Positions 46,728 to 58,661 of a stretch of DNA of 64,000 nt are shown piece after piece. The position numbers and the translations under genes are program-made. The stretch spans positions 51,696,409 through 51,760,408 of the forward strand of contig NC_060065.1 in NCBI RefSeq assembly GCF_020283565.1, written 5' to 3'. Numbering within the stretch: position 1 is the first letter of the stretch; the number at the start of each line of letters is the position of its first letter. Source of the DNA: Trifolium pratense (lineage: Eukaryota; Streptophyta; Magnoliopsida; Fabales; Fabaceae). The notes under the pieces are model-generated. The model saw nothing but the letters and a program-made list of their open reading frames with translations. It ran no database searches and was not told the origin of the DNA.

Positions 46728-47578
46728 AAGGAGAGTTTGGGTCAAGTAAGCTTACTTATACAAAAGTTGCAATATTGGGTCAAATGTTTGGGTTTCGGTC
46801 ATGGGCAAATTTTATTTGAGTATTTGAGTCTTGCAAATTTCTAACAATCTAATTTTCATATTCTTTATTAAATCACCTTGGTTATAAAATTTTGACCTTT
46901 ATGTACCAAAAAAAAATAAAATTTTGACCTTCTTAAATTGTCTTTATTTTACATTTTTTACACTTTTTTTATGAACTTTTAATTAATAATTTATTTTTAA
47001 AAATAGATAGGCCAACCTATCAGTCCGTCGGCCATCATAAAAAGGAAAAATGATGAGATTTTTCGACACTTTATATCTAGTTGACCTATCCTACATTGTT
47101 CCGCTTTAGACGAGTTATTGAGGCAGGGCGGGGTGGTCGATTTTGTCATTCCCAATTCTTGTGAAATAATCCTATACTATTTACATAGTAAGTAGGGCTG
47201 CTGGACAGCTGAAAGTTCATGGCTTCATTTCTTTATGCATGCATGTAATTTTCTTTTTTGAACACCAAAGGCAATTAAAGCCAAAGATTCTCTTAATATT
47301 TGTTATGGGGAGAAATTGTGCATGGGTCCCGTTTTGCTATAGTCATTATAAACAATCTATTTTGTATTTTGTATGCATAAGTATGCAAGCGTATTCTATG
47401 ATTTATATTCTAGAATCTACATTGGATATATAAGTTAACTTGTTACCGATTGGTGTTTGAATATTATTTTTACCTAAAAACACAGATTCCTTCTATATGT
47501 AGATTATTAGGTGATTAATTTTTTTGAGGAATTACATTTAATAATTGACATTTTGAACATGTAAATTTGCTTGTCAAG
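46728..47578. other. Intergenic, nothing recognised
   Basis: AT-rich sequence between the MITE and the long-inverted-repeat element. Open frames of about 64 codons are unconvincing. Confidence 0.4.
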
Positions 47579-49152
47579 ACCATCAGCATCAACAACTCGA
47601 ACTTATTCAACAATCACATGAACTTTCTCTCTCGTCGTTCTCACAAAACCACCATCACCCACCTCTCGAACTTAACCAACAATCTCCCTCGTCGTTCTCA
47701 TATCATCATCAACAAATCGTCAGTTTCATCAAGATTTAATCCCTCTCTTATTTCTCAAACTTGATCAAGGACTTCTCTCAAACTTTATCAAGGAATTCTC
47801 TCGTCATTTTCCCGAAACCCGCAATCAGGTAAACTTATCATACTCTGAGAGCCAATCAGATTGATCACAGCCTCGTGTTCTTGCTTGTAGTGCAACAATT
47901 TCATTCCAAGCATCTTCAAGCTCAGTTGTCACCTCCAAGAACCTTCCATAATTAAGCCCCCTAAATTTGGCTGTCATTCTGATCTGCCCCTCCTATTGAA
48001 GGGATTCAGCAAGGAAAACATGCTCTTGTATGTTGCGCACAGTAATCCAGTTCATAACTCTAGTCCACCCAAACCTTTGGTGGACAACAATCAATTTCCC
48101 CCAAAAATGGGCATTTTTTTGGTAGACTTTGGCAGCCAACAAATGTCCACTTTTTGGCAATTTTGAGCTGTTTTTTGGGGTTTTCTTGCCTCCGAGAAAT
48201 ATGTTTTTCTTGTAGTGTCACATTTGTTTAAACATTATTGTAGGGCGATTTAACGCTGTTAAAATTCATGATTATTTTAGCATTTTCACCTTATTTTGTG
48301 CTTTATCTTCAAACTTTTGACTTGTTTTCAATAGAGCTATATTCTTTAGGTATTTACTATGTAACTCTACCTAGAAACTACTAAATAATATAAATTAATT
48401 ATTAAAATTAACATATGACGGACATAATTGATATATACAAGAACTTGTATCATCAATGTCCAAGCTACAAAAACTTGATAATTATGAAACAAACCTTTAT
48501 CTTGATCGGGAGAAATGATTGTTTCTTCATTTGAACTAAAAATTGTCTTTTCTTCTTGAGAAATATGAAAACAAAAACAATATTCAGTATATGTTCGTTA
48601 TATGATAGATGATTGCTCCATTAATAAAACAATCAATGAGTACCCTATAATCAACATTGTCCCTAAAACTAGCTTTCATCACCCTATGTGTGAGACTCGT
48701 CAAATTACGTTTGATTAAGATAAGCAACATGAGACAATATGCACGGGTCAGAAGTACAAATCCCTGAGTTTTTTTGTAACGATTGAAGAAATCGAAAGCC
48801 CTTACTTGGTCGATGGTGCAAAACCTAAGTAAAGTTTGAATGGCTTCATAATCAGGGTCAGATTGAGAATCTGATTGGCTCTCAGAGTATGATAAGTTTA
48901 CCTGATTGCGGATTTCAGGAAATGACGAGAGAATTCCTTGATAAAGTTTGAGAGAAGTCCTTGATTAAGTTTGAGAGAATAAGGAGAGGGATTAAATCTT
49001 GATGAAACTGGCAAGTTGTTGATGATGGTATGAGAACGACGAGGGAGATTGTTGGTTAAGTTCTAGAGGTGGATGGTGGTGGTTTCGTGAGAATGACGAG
49101 AGAGAAAGTTTGTGTGATTGTTAAATAAGTTCGAGTTGTTGATGCTGATGGT
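47579..49152. mobile_element. Transposon with 284-bp terminal inverted repeats (Pack-MULE-like)
   Basis: Left arm 47579-47862 (starting ACCATCAGCATCAACAACTC) and right arm 48869-49152 are inverted copies with few differences. The ~1 kb interior has two parts. Positions 47880-48205 match 60137-60475 closely. The minus strand 48964-48584 stays open for 126 codons, reading on from the right arm (SESQSDSQSDPDYEAIQTLL, DQVRAFDFFNRYKKTQGF). Long arms, no transposase and captured-looking interior fit a Pack-MULE. However, I found no 9-bp target duplication, so superfamily is inferred. Confidence 0.65.
47880..48205 (-). repeat. Dispersed repeat copy inside the long-TIR element
   Basis: It is strongly similar to 60137-60475, sharing TGAAGGGATTCAGCA, CTCTTGTATGTTGCGC and TGGTGGACAACAATCAATTT in order and orientation. 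It is more diverged in coding potential than that copy. Its presence at two loci shows it is mobile or captured sequence. Confidence 0.7.
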
Positions 49153-51489
49153 ATTCCGAAGGCAGTCCCGTATTCTTTGTACATGATATTTTTGTTTTTG
49201 GCTGACTATTGTGATTAAGTTTTTTTTTATTTTTTATAAGGGCTTAAAGGTATCCTCACGACTTTGACCCTTTGAGTCTGTTATAAGACTAATCTTTGAA
49301 TTGACACTGAGACATTTGATTTATTTTTTTCTTTTAATTTGAGACTAAGCTATCTCCCGAACATGCGACTTTAGAAATCAAACTCGAGTTGAAAAAGTCA
49401 TGTTGTCGACTCTCACAACAACAAATTGGAATGCATACTAATTAGTAAGAAGTCAATTGTTTAATTAGCTGTTTGCTGTCAAAAAAAGTTAATTTGCTAT
49501 GTTTTTTGTTAGAAAGGGGAGGTGAGTGTGAGTCCATTATATCTTTTTTATTTTTAACGACAAATTGTTATTATATTACAATATTATGTTATATTTTCTC
49601 GTTGTCAAGACTTGAACGATGGACCTCAAACTCCTTAACCCTTGACTCAACTAGCTTTATTAGTTGAACTACTCATCCCACCCCGAGTCCATTATATATA
49701 TCTCACAGAATTTTTTTATGTTTCTTTCTATGTTATATATCTCACAAGAAACTTTTATGTTATATCCAATACACTTAAATTAACCAAGGGTATTCCTTGT
49801 TGAGTACCTAACCTCTATATATATTACCTTGATAAACAGAGAAATTTTACTTGCACAAACAAGAATTTATATATTTGCAAATTTTGCATGACATTATTTA
49901 CTGTACACATTATACATTGAAACACATTAAGCATAGATGTGAAAGAAAAAAAAATAAAAAATCTACCTACTTACATTTTCACCACATAGTGCACAAATCA
50001 TGACAGCCCATAAATAAATGTAGGGTCAGTACTTCCACTTTAATTTAGGCTAAAGTCATTATTATGGTACAAAATCTTGTCTTGGTCTATATACAAATAC
50101 AACTAAAGCATGCTGTCTAATATATTTGATTGAACTTGAATCTTAGCTCAAAAATAATTGACTTGGATTGGAGACTGTTTTTCAATATGTTATTTTGTCT
50201 ATCCTTCACTTAATACAAATACATAGTTTAATTAATGGATATAATTAAGTGTAAATGTATCATCTGACTAAATCTCAGAGAATTTAGATATCAAAAAAAA
50301 AAAAAAAACTCAGAGAATTTGAAAATATCTACATGTTAAAATAATTTATAGTATTAAATGCATATATCTCAATATTTTAAAAATCGCATTAAAAAATATA
50401 AAAAATGAAGCAGACATAAAAAATAGCGAGATTTTGTATCATGGTTCAACTGGTTTAAACTATTTGACTTAGAACGAAACTGTGACCAAACTGTTCAAAT
50501 AAATTAATTGCCGATAATGCAAATTTACGATTCTGCCGATTAAACTACTCAATTTCATTTTTAAAATATTGATATAGTCTAATACATTTATCAACAGATG
50601 GTAGCATTTGATGCCACATTGCAGGTGATAGTATGCTGCAATGCAACTATCATTGATGTTACTATAAAAGATGGAGAAAGAGAGGTTTCTTGCTATGCAT
50701 GAAAAGTCTACATAAAGTAATGAAATTGTTATGGTTGGTTGAAAAATGTTTTCTTCAATTTAATTTCTCCCTATAGTTTTCTGGTATGAATATATTTTTA
50801 ACTTTATATACACTCCAACTTGACATCAGACCTAAGTTCTACAATTCTCTGCTTCTACATAATTAGATTGCCTCAATCCCACTCAACTCTTCTATAATTA
50901 ATTAAATAATTAATATAACATATCAATATTTTTAATTATTTAAAACTAGTTTTATTCTAGACTAGATTTTAATCTTAATTAAAGCTACCCTTTAGTCAGA
51001 CTAAAAAAGGACAAAAATTCTACATTTATTCTTCAACAAGTTTTCATACAAATATACAAAGCAACTACATAACTTGAGATCCAAGCAATCTTTTATATTT
51101 TTTTATTCCTCTTCTCTCAGTGCAACTAACCCCATCTATCTAATTTTTAATTTCAGTCTCTATATTAAGAATGTTTAGGTGTCACACTCTCTCATTCACC
51201 TCCATTAGTAAGAAAAATTAAGAAGATCTAGCTACAATTTTATAAGATTTAATTATAATATAAAAGAAATTAAGTACTAAAAAAAGTAAGATAGAATTTA
51301 ATTCCTTTCCACCTCTCAACAAGAAGTGGCATGAGGGAGCAACCCTTTAGAAGAGACAAGTTCTTCTTTTCTAAATCTTATTATTTATTTCTCTACTTTA
51401 AATATCCATCTCTTAACTCAAGTTATCTCTCTCTGTCTCCCTCTTGCTCTATCTTTTTTGTTTCTCTTTCATTTTTCTTTTATACACAA
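49153..51489. other. NAC gene upstream region
   Basis: A SINE-like unit is at about 49590-49690 (minus; TTAGTTGAACTA and GGTCCATCGTTCAAGTC). The remainder is AT-rich with poly-A and simple runs, and includes the NAC promoter. A CT-rich stretch (51410-51480, TCTCTCTCTGTCTCCCTCTT) marks the likely 5' UTR. No other gene seen. Confidence 0.45.
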
Positions 51490-51524
51490 ATGAAATGAGA
51501 AGCAAGGTAGAGAAGAGAGAATAA
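51490..51524 (+). promoter_or_regulatory. Two uORFs abutting the NAC start codon
   Basis: In the presumed 5' leader, ATG AAA TGA (51490-51498) is followed by an overlapping uORF ATG AGA AGC...GAA TAA (51495-51524, nine residues). Its stop codon directly abuts the main ATG at 51525. If both lie in the mRNA, they would reduce or make conditional the translation of the NAC protein. Confidence 0.5.
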
Positions 51525-53235
51525 ATGACTCAGTGTAGTTACCCTGAAAATAATCATCATAGTGTTCTTATGGAGAGGAGAAAAGATAGCTTAATAAGAA
51601 CTTGTCCTACTTGTGGTCATCATATCAAATGCCAAGATCAGGTTCATCACATTGCATTATTTTGAAATCACGATGAGTTTGATGAAATCACAGTGCCACC
51701 GTGATTTTGTTGAAACTTTAAAGTATACTCCCTCTGGTCTCATAAACAATAATTCTTTTTTCAGGTTCATTGAATAACTGATGTATGAACCAGATATTCA
51801 ATGAACCTGAAAACCGAATATTTACTTATATATGAGACCAGAGGAGTAACTTTTATCAAAATCACGATGGCGCACTGTGATCTTGCCAAATTTACCATAA
51901 TGAACATTTATCATATTATGTTTCTTTGGTGATGTTATTAATGATTTTATGGTGTGTTTTTTTCCTTGTACTAAATAATATGAATATTTTGGTATTAACA
52001 TTAATTAGGGTGCTGGAATTCATGAGTTACCTGGATTACCTGCTGGGGTGAAGTTTGATCCTACTGATCAAGAGATTCTTGAACATTTGGAAGCAAAAGT
52101 GCGGTCTGATATTCAAATGCTTCATCCTTTAATTGATGAGTTCATTCCTACTCTTGAAGGAGAGAATGGAATCTGCTGTACTCATCCAGAGAAGTTACCA
52201 GGTCAATTTATTTAATATACAAGCCACCAAATATATGCATATACTTGTAACTAATTTTTCATTTCTTTTATTCTTTCATATTTCCTCCGGTCCCATATAC
52301 AAACAATGATTATTTTCCATGTTCATTGAATAACTGATCCCTATTCATGGACCATATACATCAGTGAATATGGACCAGATACAAACAATGATGTATTTGG
52401 TCTATATTCATGGACTAGATACATCGGTGAATATGAACCTGATACATCAACTAGTCAATGAATTTGAAAAAAGAATCTTTACTTATATATGATACAGAGA
52501 GAGTGGTTTCTAATAAAAGGGTCTCCTCAAATATATAAATGACATTATATGCATATATAATGTGAAATGTGACTTATATCAATGGATACATAAGACTTAT
52601 ATCGTTAACGAGAAGAACAACAAACCAGCGTAACTAACAAACAAACAAACTAACTAGTATAACTAATTTTTACATATAATATTGCAGGCGTTGGCAAAGA
52701 CGGCCTGATCCGACATTTCTTTCATAGGCCATCAAAAGCATACACAACAGGAACAAGAAAAAGGAGAAAAGTGCACACAGATGAAGATGGAAGTGAAACA
52801 AGATGGCACAAAACAGGTAAAACAAGGCCGGTCTATATAAATAGCAAGTTAAAAGGTTACAAAAAAATCCTTGTGCTTTACACTAACTACAGAAAGCAGA
52901 GAAAGCCAGAGAAAACAAATTGGGTTATGCATCAATATCATCTTGGAAACAATGAAGAAGAGAAAGAAGGAGAATTAGTAGTTTCCAAAGTTTTCTACCA
53001 AACACAACCTAGACAATGTGGTTCATTGATGAAAGAATCATCATCATTTTCTGATCAAAAACTAATTAATGATAATCAAGGTGTGCATGAAGTGGTTAAT
53101 CATAAAAACAGTGGATTTGTTGAATACTATAATACTTCTTTTATATCTTTTGATCAAGGGGAACAACATAGATCAAACAATGCTCAAGTGGTTTCTCATT
53201 TTCCTGTTCATGATGGTAATTCTTTCATTCCTTGA
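51525..53235 (+). CDS. NAC transcription factor, SND2/SND3 (NAC073/NAC010) clade
   Basis: Three exons (51525-51641, 52009-52201, 52688-53235) encode 285 residues. A short N-terminus ends in [12 protein letters not shown], a CxxCGH motif specific to this clade. The NAC domain (about 42-195) follows: [92 protein letters not shown] and [14 protein letters not shown]. This divergent form (FDPTDQE rather than FHPTDEE) is that of SND2/SND3, nuclear regulators of secondary-wall cellulose and hemicellulose genes downstream of SND1. The tail is short and ends FIP, as in SND2. Both introns contain Stowaway-like MITEs. Which of SND2 or SND3 it is orthologous to needs a tree. Confidence 0.92.
51728..51846. 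mobile_element. Stowaway-like MITE in NAC intron 1
   Basis: TIRs CTCCCTCTGGTCTCATA / TATGAGACCAGAGGAG are flanked by TA (51726-51727, 51847-51848). The core TTCATTGAATAACTGATGTA is shared with copies at 52285 and 62575. Confidence 0.8.
52283..52503. mobile_element. Stowaway-like MITE, expanded copy, in NAC intron 2
   Basis: It opens TTCCTCCGGTCCCATATACA and closes near ACTTATATATGATACAGAGA. It has the same TTCATTGAATAACTGAT core, but internal TATTCATGGAC(T/C)A(G/T)ATACATC units are repeated three times, making it longer than the intron 1 copy. Confidence 0.6.
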
Positions 53236-53950
53236 AAGAAAAAATTAACATGAGAAGAGATGCATGCATGGATGCTTATAATTTGAAGAAATAAGTTAAT
53301 AACAATTAACAAAAATAGTAGTTACTAGTTAAGTGGGGAAAAGTAACTGCTTCTGATGAAAACTAATGGTGAGGGCTAAGAAAGGAAAAAGAATATAAAT
53401 ATATATATTATTTTTGGTTGTAATGTGTAACTTTGTTTACTTTTTTGTTTTACATTTTTTTTTTGAAAGGTAGCTTATGTTCTCATGCTATGTACAATGA
53501 GACCAAAACATACATATCAAAGGTTTGATACCTTTATACTTGGGTAAATATTAACTATATATCAAACTGTACACAAACATGACTTTTACCTTAAGCAAGT
53601 CTTCAATTACAACTCTGTCTATGTTTTTCCTTATATAAGACTGTTTAGTTTGTGAGAATATTTTGTATTTTCCATTTTAAAAATATGTAATTGTAATGGA
53701 AGTTGAAATACTAGTTAGAGATGAGGTAATTTTTAAAATAATGAAAACAATATTTTGACAAATATGCATACAATTGTTTACTTCAAAAGTCTATTATCTT
53801 CACAAATAAAATTAACACAAATTTTAAGAAATTTTAAAAAATTTAATTTTTACAAGATATTTCCAAAATTATTTATCGTTTAAATTAATTTTTATAAATA
53901 AAAGTCATAAACACAACTAGCTAAAAAACATGTTATGAATTACTAGAACG
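53236..53950. other. NAC 3' flank
   Basis: Presumed 3' UTR and AT-rich spacer. No gene or clear repeat boundary seen. Confidence 0.4.
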
Positions 53951-53952
53951 AT

Positions 53953-54265
53953 TGGGAGCACATCCAATGCCACTACAAGAATTTATGTTGGAGCTAATTG
54001 AATCCAGATTGTAAGGCGAGAACTGCTCACTACTTATAAAAGATATTTTTTAAGTCATATTTCAATCAATATGAAACTTCTCAACACACCTCCTTCACAT
54101 CCAGGACAGGGCATATGGAGCATAACTCAAGTGAACCCGATAGCGAATAGCCAACATATGTTGTATAAACTTTGATATTCTTTTAGAATTTAAGTTAGAC
54201 CTAAATCAACTCCAATAAAACTGATTTGTAAGGCAATTTTGGGTCGTATCTCATTCAGAGATCCA
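53953..54265 (-). repeat. Degenerate TRIM relative
   Basis: On the minus strand TGTTGAGAAGTTTCATATTG precedes a TTATAAGTAGTGAGCAGTTC stretch, and then CTTACAATCTGG. This resembles the order of the TRIM LTRs at 6267 and 10574. A second half-related stretch (TTTGTAAGGCAATTTTGGGT) follows at 54219. It is too decayed for boundaries. Confidence 0.4.
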
Positions 54266-54894
54266 CAAGAACTTCTTTCCTTGATGTTCTTATTTTTGCA
54301 TCGATAGCATACCATATCAATATCCATCCTCCATCTACTTCAGATGTGTTTAGGTAGTTTGTACTAAAAGAGTCGAATATTGTACCAATACAATGATATA
54401 ATTTACGTGAATTGCAATCAAGTCAATCAGAACTTTAAGCCACTGAAAGAACTTAGGCAAAGACATAAACCTTCACACTCAAGAAATTATATCTACCTAT
54501 TATTTGCTATCAAATTGTATAAACCTTCAATAATCATACACCAACTATATAAAATAATTTTCCACATACATCTAATTGTGTCTCTTGTTACCAAGGATCT
54601 CTTGTTGGCAATCATTCTGAGGGTCAACATGAACACCGGGACGACTACCATTCTGTCACACCTGTCAGCAAGAATCTGTCTCCGCAGTAAGTTTCTCAAG
54701 ACCCTAGAAAGAACAAAGATAATTTGCATTAGAACATTGAAATGGGCTTGTAACCTTTCACATGCAAGTTGTTTATAAACTTAATTCCCAAAAGGAATTA
54801 TAATTCTGAAATAAGAATAAGGTGAAAATCATCAGGAAATTTATAGATGCAATATTTGTATTCATGGAGCTTCACATCGTACCTAATTACTACA

Positions 54895-55085
54895 CTACAG
54901 TTTTGCCCGTTGCGAAAATAGCAGTTAGTTCAAAATCAATCACGCTGCAGTGCTATAGCAGTAGCACCGCTATAGTTGCTATTTGACAACACTTTATACT
55001 AAATAGTGATTAGTTCAAATTCTGCTATCCTGTAGTGCTATAGGCTACAGCTGATATTTGACATCACTGCTACACAGCAGGACAA
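54895..55085. repeat. MITE-like repeat, inverted relative to 57402-57545
   Basis: GCTATTTGACAACACTTTAT, then ACTAAATAGTGATTAGTTCAAATTCTGCTAT, reappears as its reverse complement at 57408-57480. The two lie either side of the LTR-element debris. Confidence 0.55.
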
Positions 55086-55445
55086 TTCTCTTCACCTCTA
55101 CTTATAATAATCAGAAATTCAGAACAAGGACTAAACCCGGTTGTTGCTGATATTTCTGTCTCGAGCCCTTCTTCCATAACTCGGGCTCAAATAAAGAAGA
55201 GATAAGATGGCCCTGTCGAAAATGTGCTTAGAAATCCATAATAGAGTCTGATCACAACAGCTGAATTGACTATTTTAAGCCATAAAACTATTAAAGAATT
55301 TAGTAGAAAAGATTGATTCAGGAAAAAGGGAAGTTTTCCACTATATAGCAAGCGTACATGCCTGGTGTGTGACTGTGTGTTAAGTGTTAACAGCAGGAAG
55401 AGTAGATGTCTGGCGTGTGTTCAGCTGTAAAGGTATATATCACCC

Positions 55446-56041
55446 TGTCATACCCCAAAATTTGACTTTCCTTTTAGTGTTATTATGCAATTCTCTTTCA
55501 AATGTGTGTGTGTTAGCTGTTTGGCAATGAAAGGAGTTTTCCAAGTGCTTATGGTTATGAGTTCGAGTCCCACTTGAGTCATTTTATGTGTTTTTATTTT
55601 ATTTTGTTCCTAACCTTATTTTTTATCTTTACTTAATTCAAGAAAACCACAAAATCATCCTTTCTTTCGTTTTTATTTTAGGCATTCTTTTTAAAACTGT
55701 TATTTAGTATTTTTAATCATAAAAACAATATAAAAGGAAAAAGAGATGAAACAGCTAAAACAAAGCTGCACTACGCGTGAAATCCAAAGACGGAATTTTG
55801 TGTCTCGCTCATCAAGAGCATTCAAACGGGTTAGAGCCCTGATCAGAACAGATCACACACAAAAGGAAAATTGGAATTTCCTTCATCAAGTGCATTCAAG
55901 CAGATCAAAACAAAAGGGGAGACTTTGCATTTCAGTCATAAAACAGGATTAATCTGTTTAATTGTCTTCCTAAAAGAATGAGCTCACTCCTCTACTATAA
56001 ATAGAGGTAATCATAAGGAGAAAAGAGGACACAAAAAATCT
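55446..56041 (+). mobile_element. LTR fragment of a Ty3/gypsy-type element
   Basis: It opens TGTCATACCCCAAAATTTGA, a start common in legume gypsy-type LTRs. It includes CTATAAATAGAGGTAATCAT (TATA box at about 55997) near its right end, and then stops where copia-type sequence takes over. No partner LTR was found, so it is truncated. The 68-codon frame at 55746-55952 is not called. Superfamily is by resemblance only. Confidence 0.5.
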
Positions 56042-57233
56042 GATAGAGGTAAAACCAGAGGCTGATGGTGCAGACAAACCAGATGAAACAGTACCAGTTT
56101 CCGCAGAAATGGTATTGGGAACAGAAGCAAAACTAGTATCTACAGAGGTAAAACCAGTGGTTTCTACAGTAGAGATAAGTGTATCAATGGCTGGTAATGG
56201 TATTTTAAAAACAGAGTCAGTAGATGAAGGTGGGGAAGAATTCTTTTGATATGGAAAAATAGTTTCATATAAAATTACATGTCTAGAGGCAAAGATTTCT
56301 CTAGTTAGTAAATCAAAGAGTATAAAACCTTTGGTTCCGAAAGAATGACCAAGAAAAACACACTTTTTGGCTCTAGGTTGAAACTTAGTCCTATGAGATT
56401 GAAGTGTGGAGGCAAAGCAAAGAGACCCAAATGTACAGTATGGAATGAGGAGAATGATTATTTAAGGTTGGGGTGGGTAATAGGTTGAGTAAATGTACAG
56501 CATGACTAACTGAAAAGGACCAAAACGGGAGGGGTAAGGGTGATTGAAACATCAAGGACCTAGCTATATTAAGAATATGTTGATGTTTTCGTTCGACAAC
56601 CCCATTTTGTTGAGGTGTCTCAACACATGATGTTTGATGGATAAAATGAGGGAATGGAAAACTCAACACCATTGTCACTCCTAATGATTTTTACTACTTT
56701 ATGAAATTGAGTTTCACCATGTAAATACAAAAATTAGAACATAATCACCTTGATAGAACCTATTACGAAGTCCGTTCCAAACTTCGGAAGCTTCCGTGAG
56801 CCAGATGACGCTAGTTCCAATTTCCGGCGAAATGATCCATGAACGAATGAGACTTTTACAGAGTTTCCATTGGCTATAATTTGGGATCTTGTTCAACAGG
56901 TTTAGGAATGGTACCATCCACAAACCCTAATTTGTTCTTCATCTCAAATACCATCAACATTGCTTGAGCCCAGCCATGGTAATTTGAACCATCAAGAACT
57001 GCTGTAACAATCTTTGCTGAAGCATTTTCATTGGGATGAACAAAATACGGATTGGAGAAATCTTGAACGAGCATAGAAGCAACGGTAGAAGCAGTGGAAG
57101 ATGAAGCCATAGAAGATTTTACAGAGCAAGAATGCACTTGCAGAGAAAAAGGGATCAAGATTTGGTGAAGAAGAAAGTGGTGAATGAAGAAGAGAGAGAG
57201 TTCATCGCAGAGAAAGGTTACCAACTGATACCA
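56042..57233 (-). pseudogene. Internally deleted Ty1/copia retrotransposon
   Basis: On the minus strand the order is: primer-binding site TGGTATCAGTTGG (57233-57221), a gag start (SNPYFVHPNENASAKIVTAV, LDGSNYHGWAQAML, LGFVDGTIPKP), a short downstream gag piece (SWIISPEIGTSVIWLTEASE), then a jump to integrase ([37 protein letters not shown]) and the post-integrase stretch ([20 protein letters not shown]). The zinc knuckle, protease and catalytic integrase core are gone, and no reverse transcriptase is seen to the left. It is dead. Confidence 0.8.
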
Positions 57234-57401
57234 TATTAGAAGAATTAACTATGTAAAATGAACTCTGATTTATCCAATGAGGGAAAATTCCTTATATACA
57301 ATTAGTTGTCAAATACAAGTAAAACTAACCAAACTCTAACTATATATTTAAGCTATTCTAAGTCAACACTGTATATTAAAAATTAACTTACTACTCTAAC
57401 A
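57234..57401 (-). repeat. 5' LTR of the copia-type element
   Basis: On the minus strand it begins TGTTAGAGTAGTAAGTTAAT and ends ...TTCTAATA directly before the primer-binding site, giving 168 bp. It includes GTATATAAGGAAT, a possible TATA. No 3' LTR was found. Confidence 0.6.
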
Positions 57402-57864
57402 GTAGCATAGCAGAATTTGAACAAATCACTAATGTTGGGCGATACACTATTTAGTACAAAATGGTGTCAAATAGCAGCTACACCTACATCAGCACTATAA
57501 CACTTGCTTAGTGAAATTTGAACCACTATTTTCCACCATCAACAATCAACAACACCGATCATTACAATGCATTAATAGCAAAACAAACAAAAACATAGCA
57601 ACGAAACAAAAACATAGCTCATAGCTTAGTAATCTCGACTTTGCTTATGCTTGTGACTTTTATCATGTTCGAAATTGCATTGTTTTTGTCATTTTTAGTG
57701 AAATGAAGTAAATTTTTACTGTAAAAAACTACATTACCAAAATTATAAACACTACATGTTTTGCATAATACATAACACACGATTAGGTAGAAACACGAAA
57801 TTATTCTAATGTAAACCGAATTGCATAATCGAGAAACATAACTTTAAAGTTAAAACTTTACCAA

Positions 57865-58539
57865 TCACTGTTTCTTTTTCTTCCTCAACAGATAAACATC
57901 AGCTTCCTCATAAGCATACTCATGATGAAGATGATCATGAGGAATTTTCTCAATTTCAAAAACTTCGCCGCACATTTCCCAAAAAAGCTTATGTGCCTCA
58001 GGTGACCTAATCTGATAACCTAACAAAACAACACCATCTTCAGCCAGCAAAGCTACCATAGCAGAAACAAATTCAGGAACAGATTCTTCAATATAAACAA
58101 CATCAGCAGCAATAACAAAATCAAACGGAGGATTCATAGAATTAATCTGAACACTATTATTCCAATACAGAATTGAGTATTTCAGATTCTTCTTGAGTAT
58201 TGATTTGTTCACTTTGAGATTCTTCTTCAGTGCTGGCATAACAGGAGCTATATCGGTGAGGATTATGTCGGTGAGGCCGAGTAAGTAGAGGCCCATACCG
58301 GCGACGCCGCAACCGCAACCGAGTTCGATGGCGCGTTTGGATTGGAAGTTTAGGAGGGTGATGTAAGGGTTGGTTTCGGGTGGGGTATGGATCCATCGGT
58401 CTACGAATTTGACGAGGACGAGAGAGCATGGCCATACGGAGGTTCCGACGTGCATGGAGCCATTGTTTTGGTGGAGAGAGAGAACGGTGTCGCCGTCGCC
58501 GACGGGAAGTTCGATCACCGGCGAGTCTGTGAACTTCAT
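57865..58539 (-). CDS. METTL21-type protein lysine methyltransferase
   Basis: An intronless frame of 224 residues. The Rossmann-fold SAM-binding motif I AIELGCGCGVAGMG (70-83) is followed by LTDIAPVMPALKKN (acidic post-I), FDFVIAADVVYIEE with the family DVVY motif at 146-149, and ALLAEDGVVLLGYQIRS. The N-terminal GTSVWPCSLVLVKF is the family's conserved substrate-side segment. Members of this seven-beta-strand group methylate lysines in chaperones and other proteins. The substrate here is unknown. The ATG at 58539 begins the first conserved block, and the C-terminus is a short Lys run. Length matches human METTL21 proteins (about 220-240), so it looks intact. Confidence 0.88.
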   Translation of the reverse strand: MKFTDSPVIELPVGDGDTVLSLHQNNGSMHVGTSVWPCSLVLVKFVDRWIHTPPETNPYITLLNFQSKRAIELGCGCGVAGMGLYLLGLTDIILTDIAPVMPALKKNLKVNKSILKKNLKYSILYWNNSVQINSMNPPFDFVIAADVVYIEESVPEFVSAMVALLAEDGVVLLGYQIRSPEAHKLFWEMCGEVFEIEKIPHDHLHHEYAYEEADVYLLRKKKKQ

Positions 58540-58621
58540 AGTTTTTTTTTTTTTTTTTATCAGTAATTTTTATTCAAGAGGAATGGGAAAATGTTTCGGT
58601 TGTATGGCTCTATGCTTAAGA

Positions 58622-58661
58622 TGGGCTGGGCTTAGAATTTGATAAATCAAGACTAGGCCCA
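58622..58661 (-). promoter_or_regulatory. Site II-type TGGGCY cluster upstream of methyltransferase
   Basis: TGGGCTGGGCT (58622-58632) and GGCCCA (58656-58661, reading TGGGCC on the gene strand) cluster 80-120 bp before the ATG. TGGGCC/T elements bind TCP factors and mark plant housekeeping promoters. Function here is inferred. Confidence 0.45.

Noticed and set aside
55746..55952. 68-codon frame in the LTR fragment
   Set aside because: It lies in the U3-like part of an LTR with no recognisable protein.
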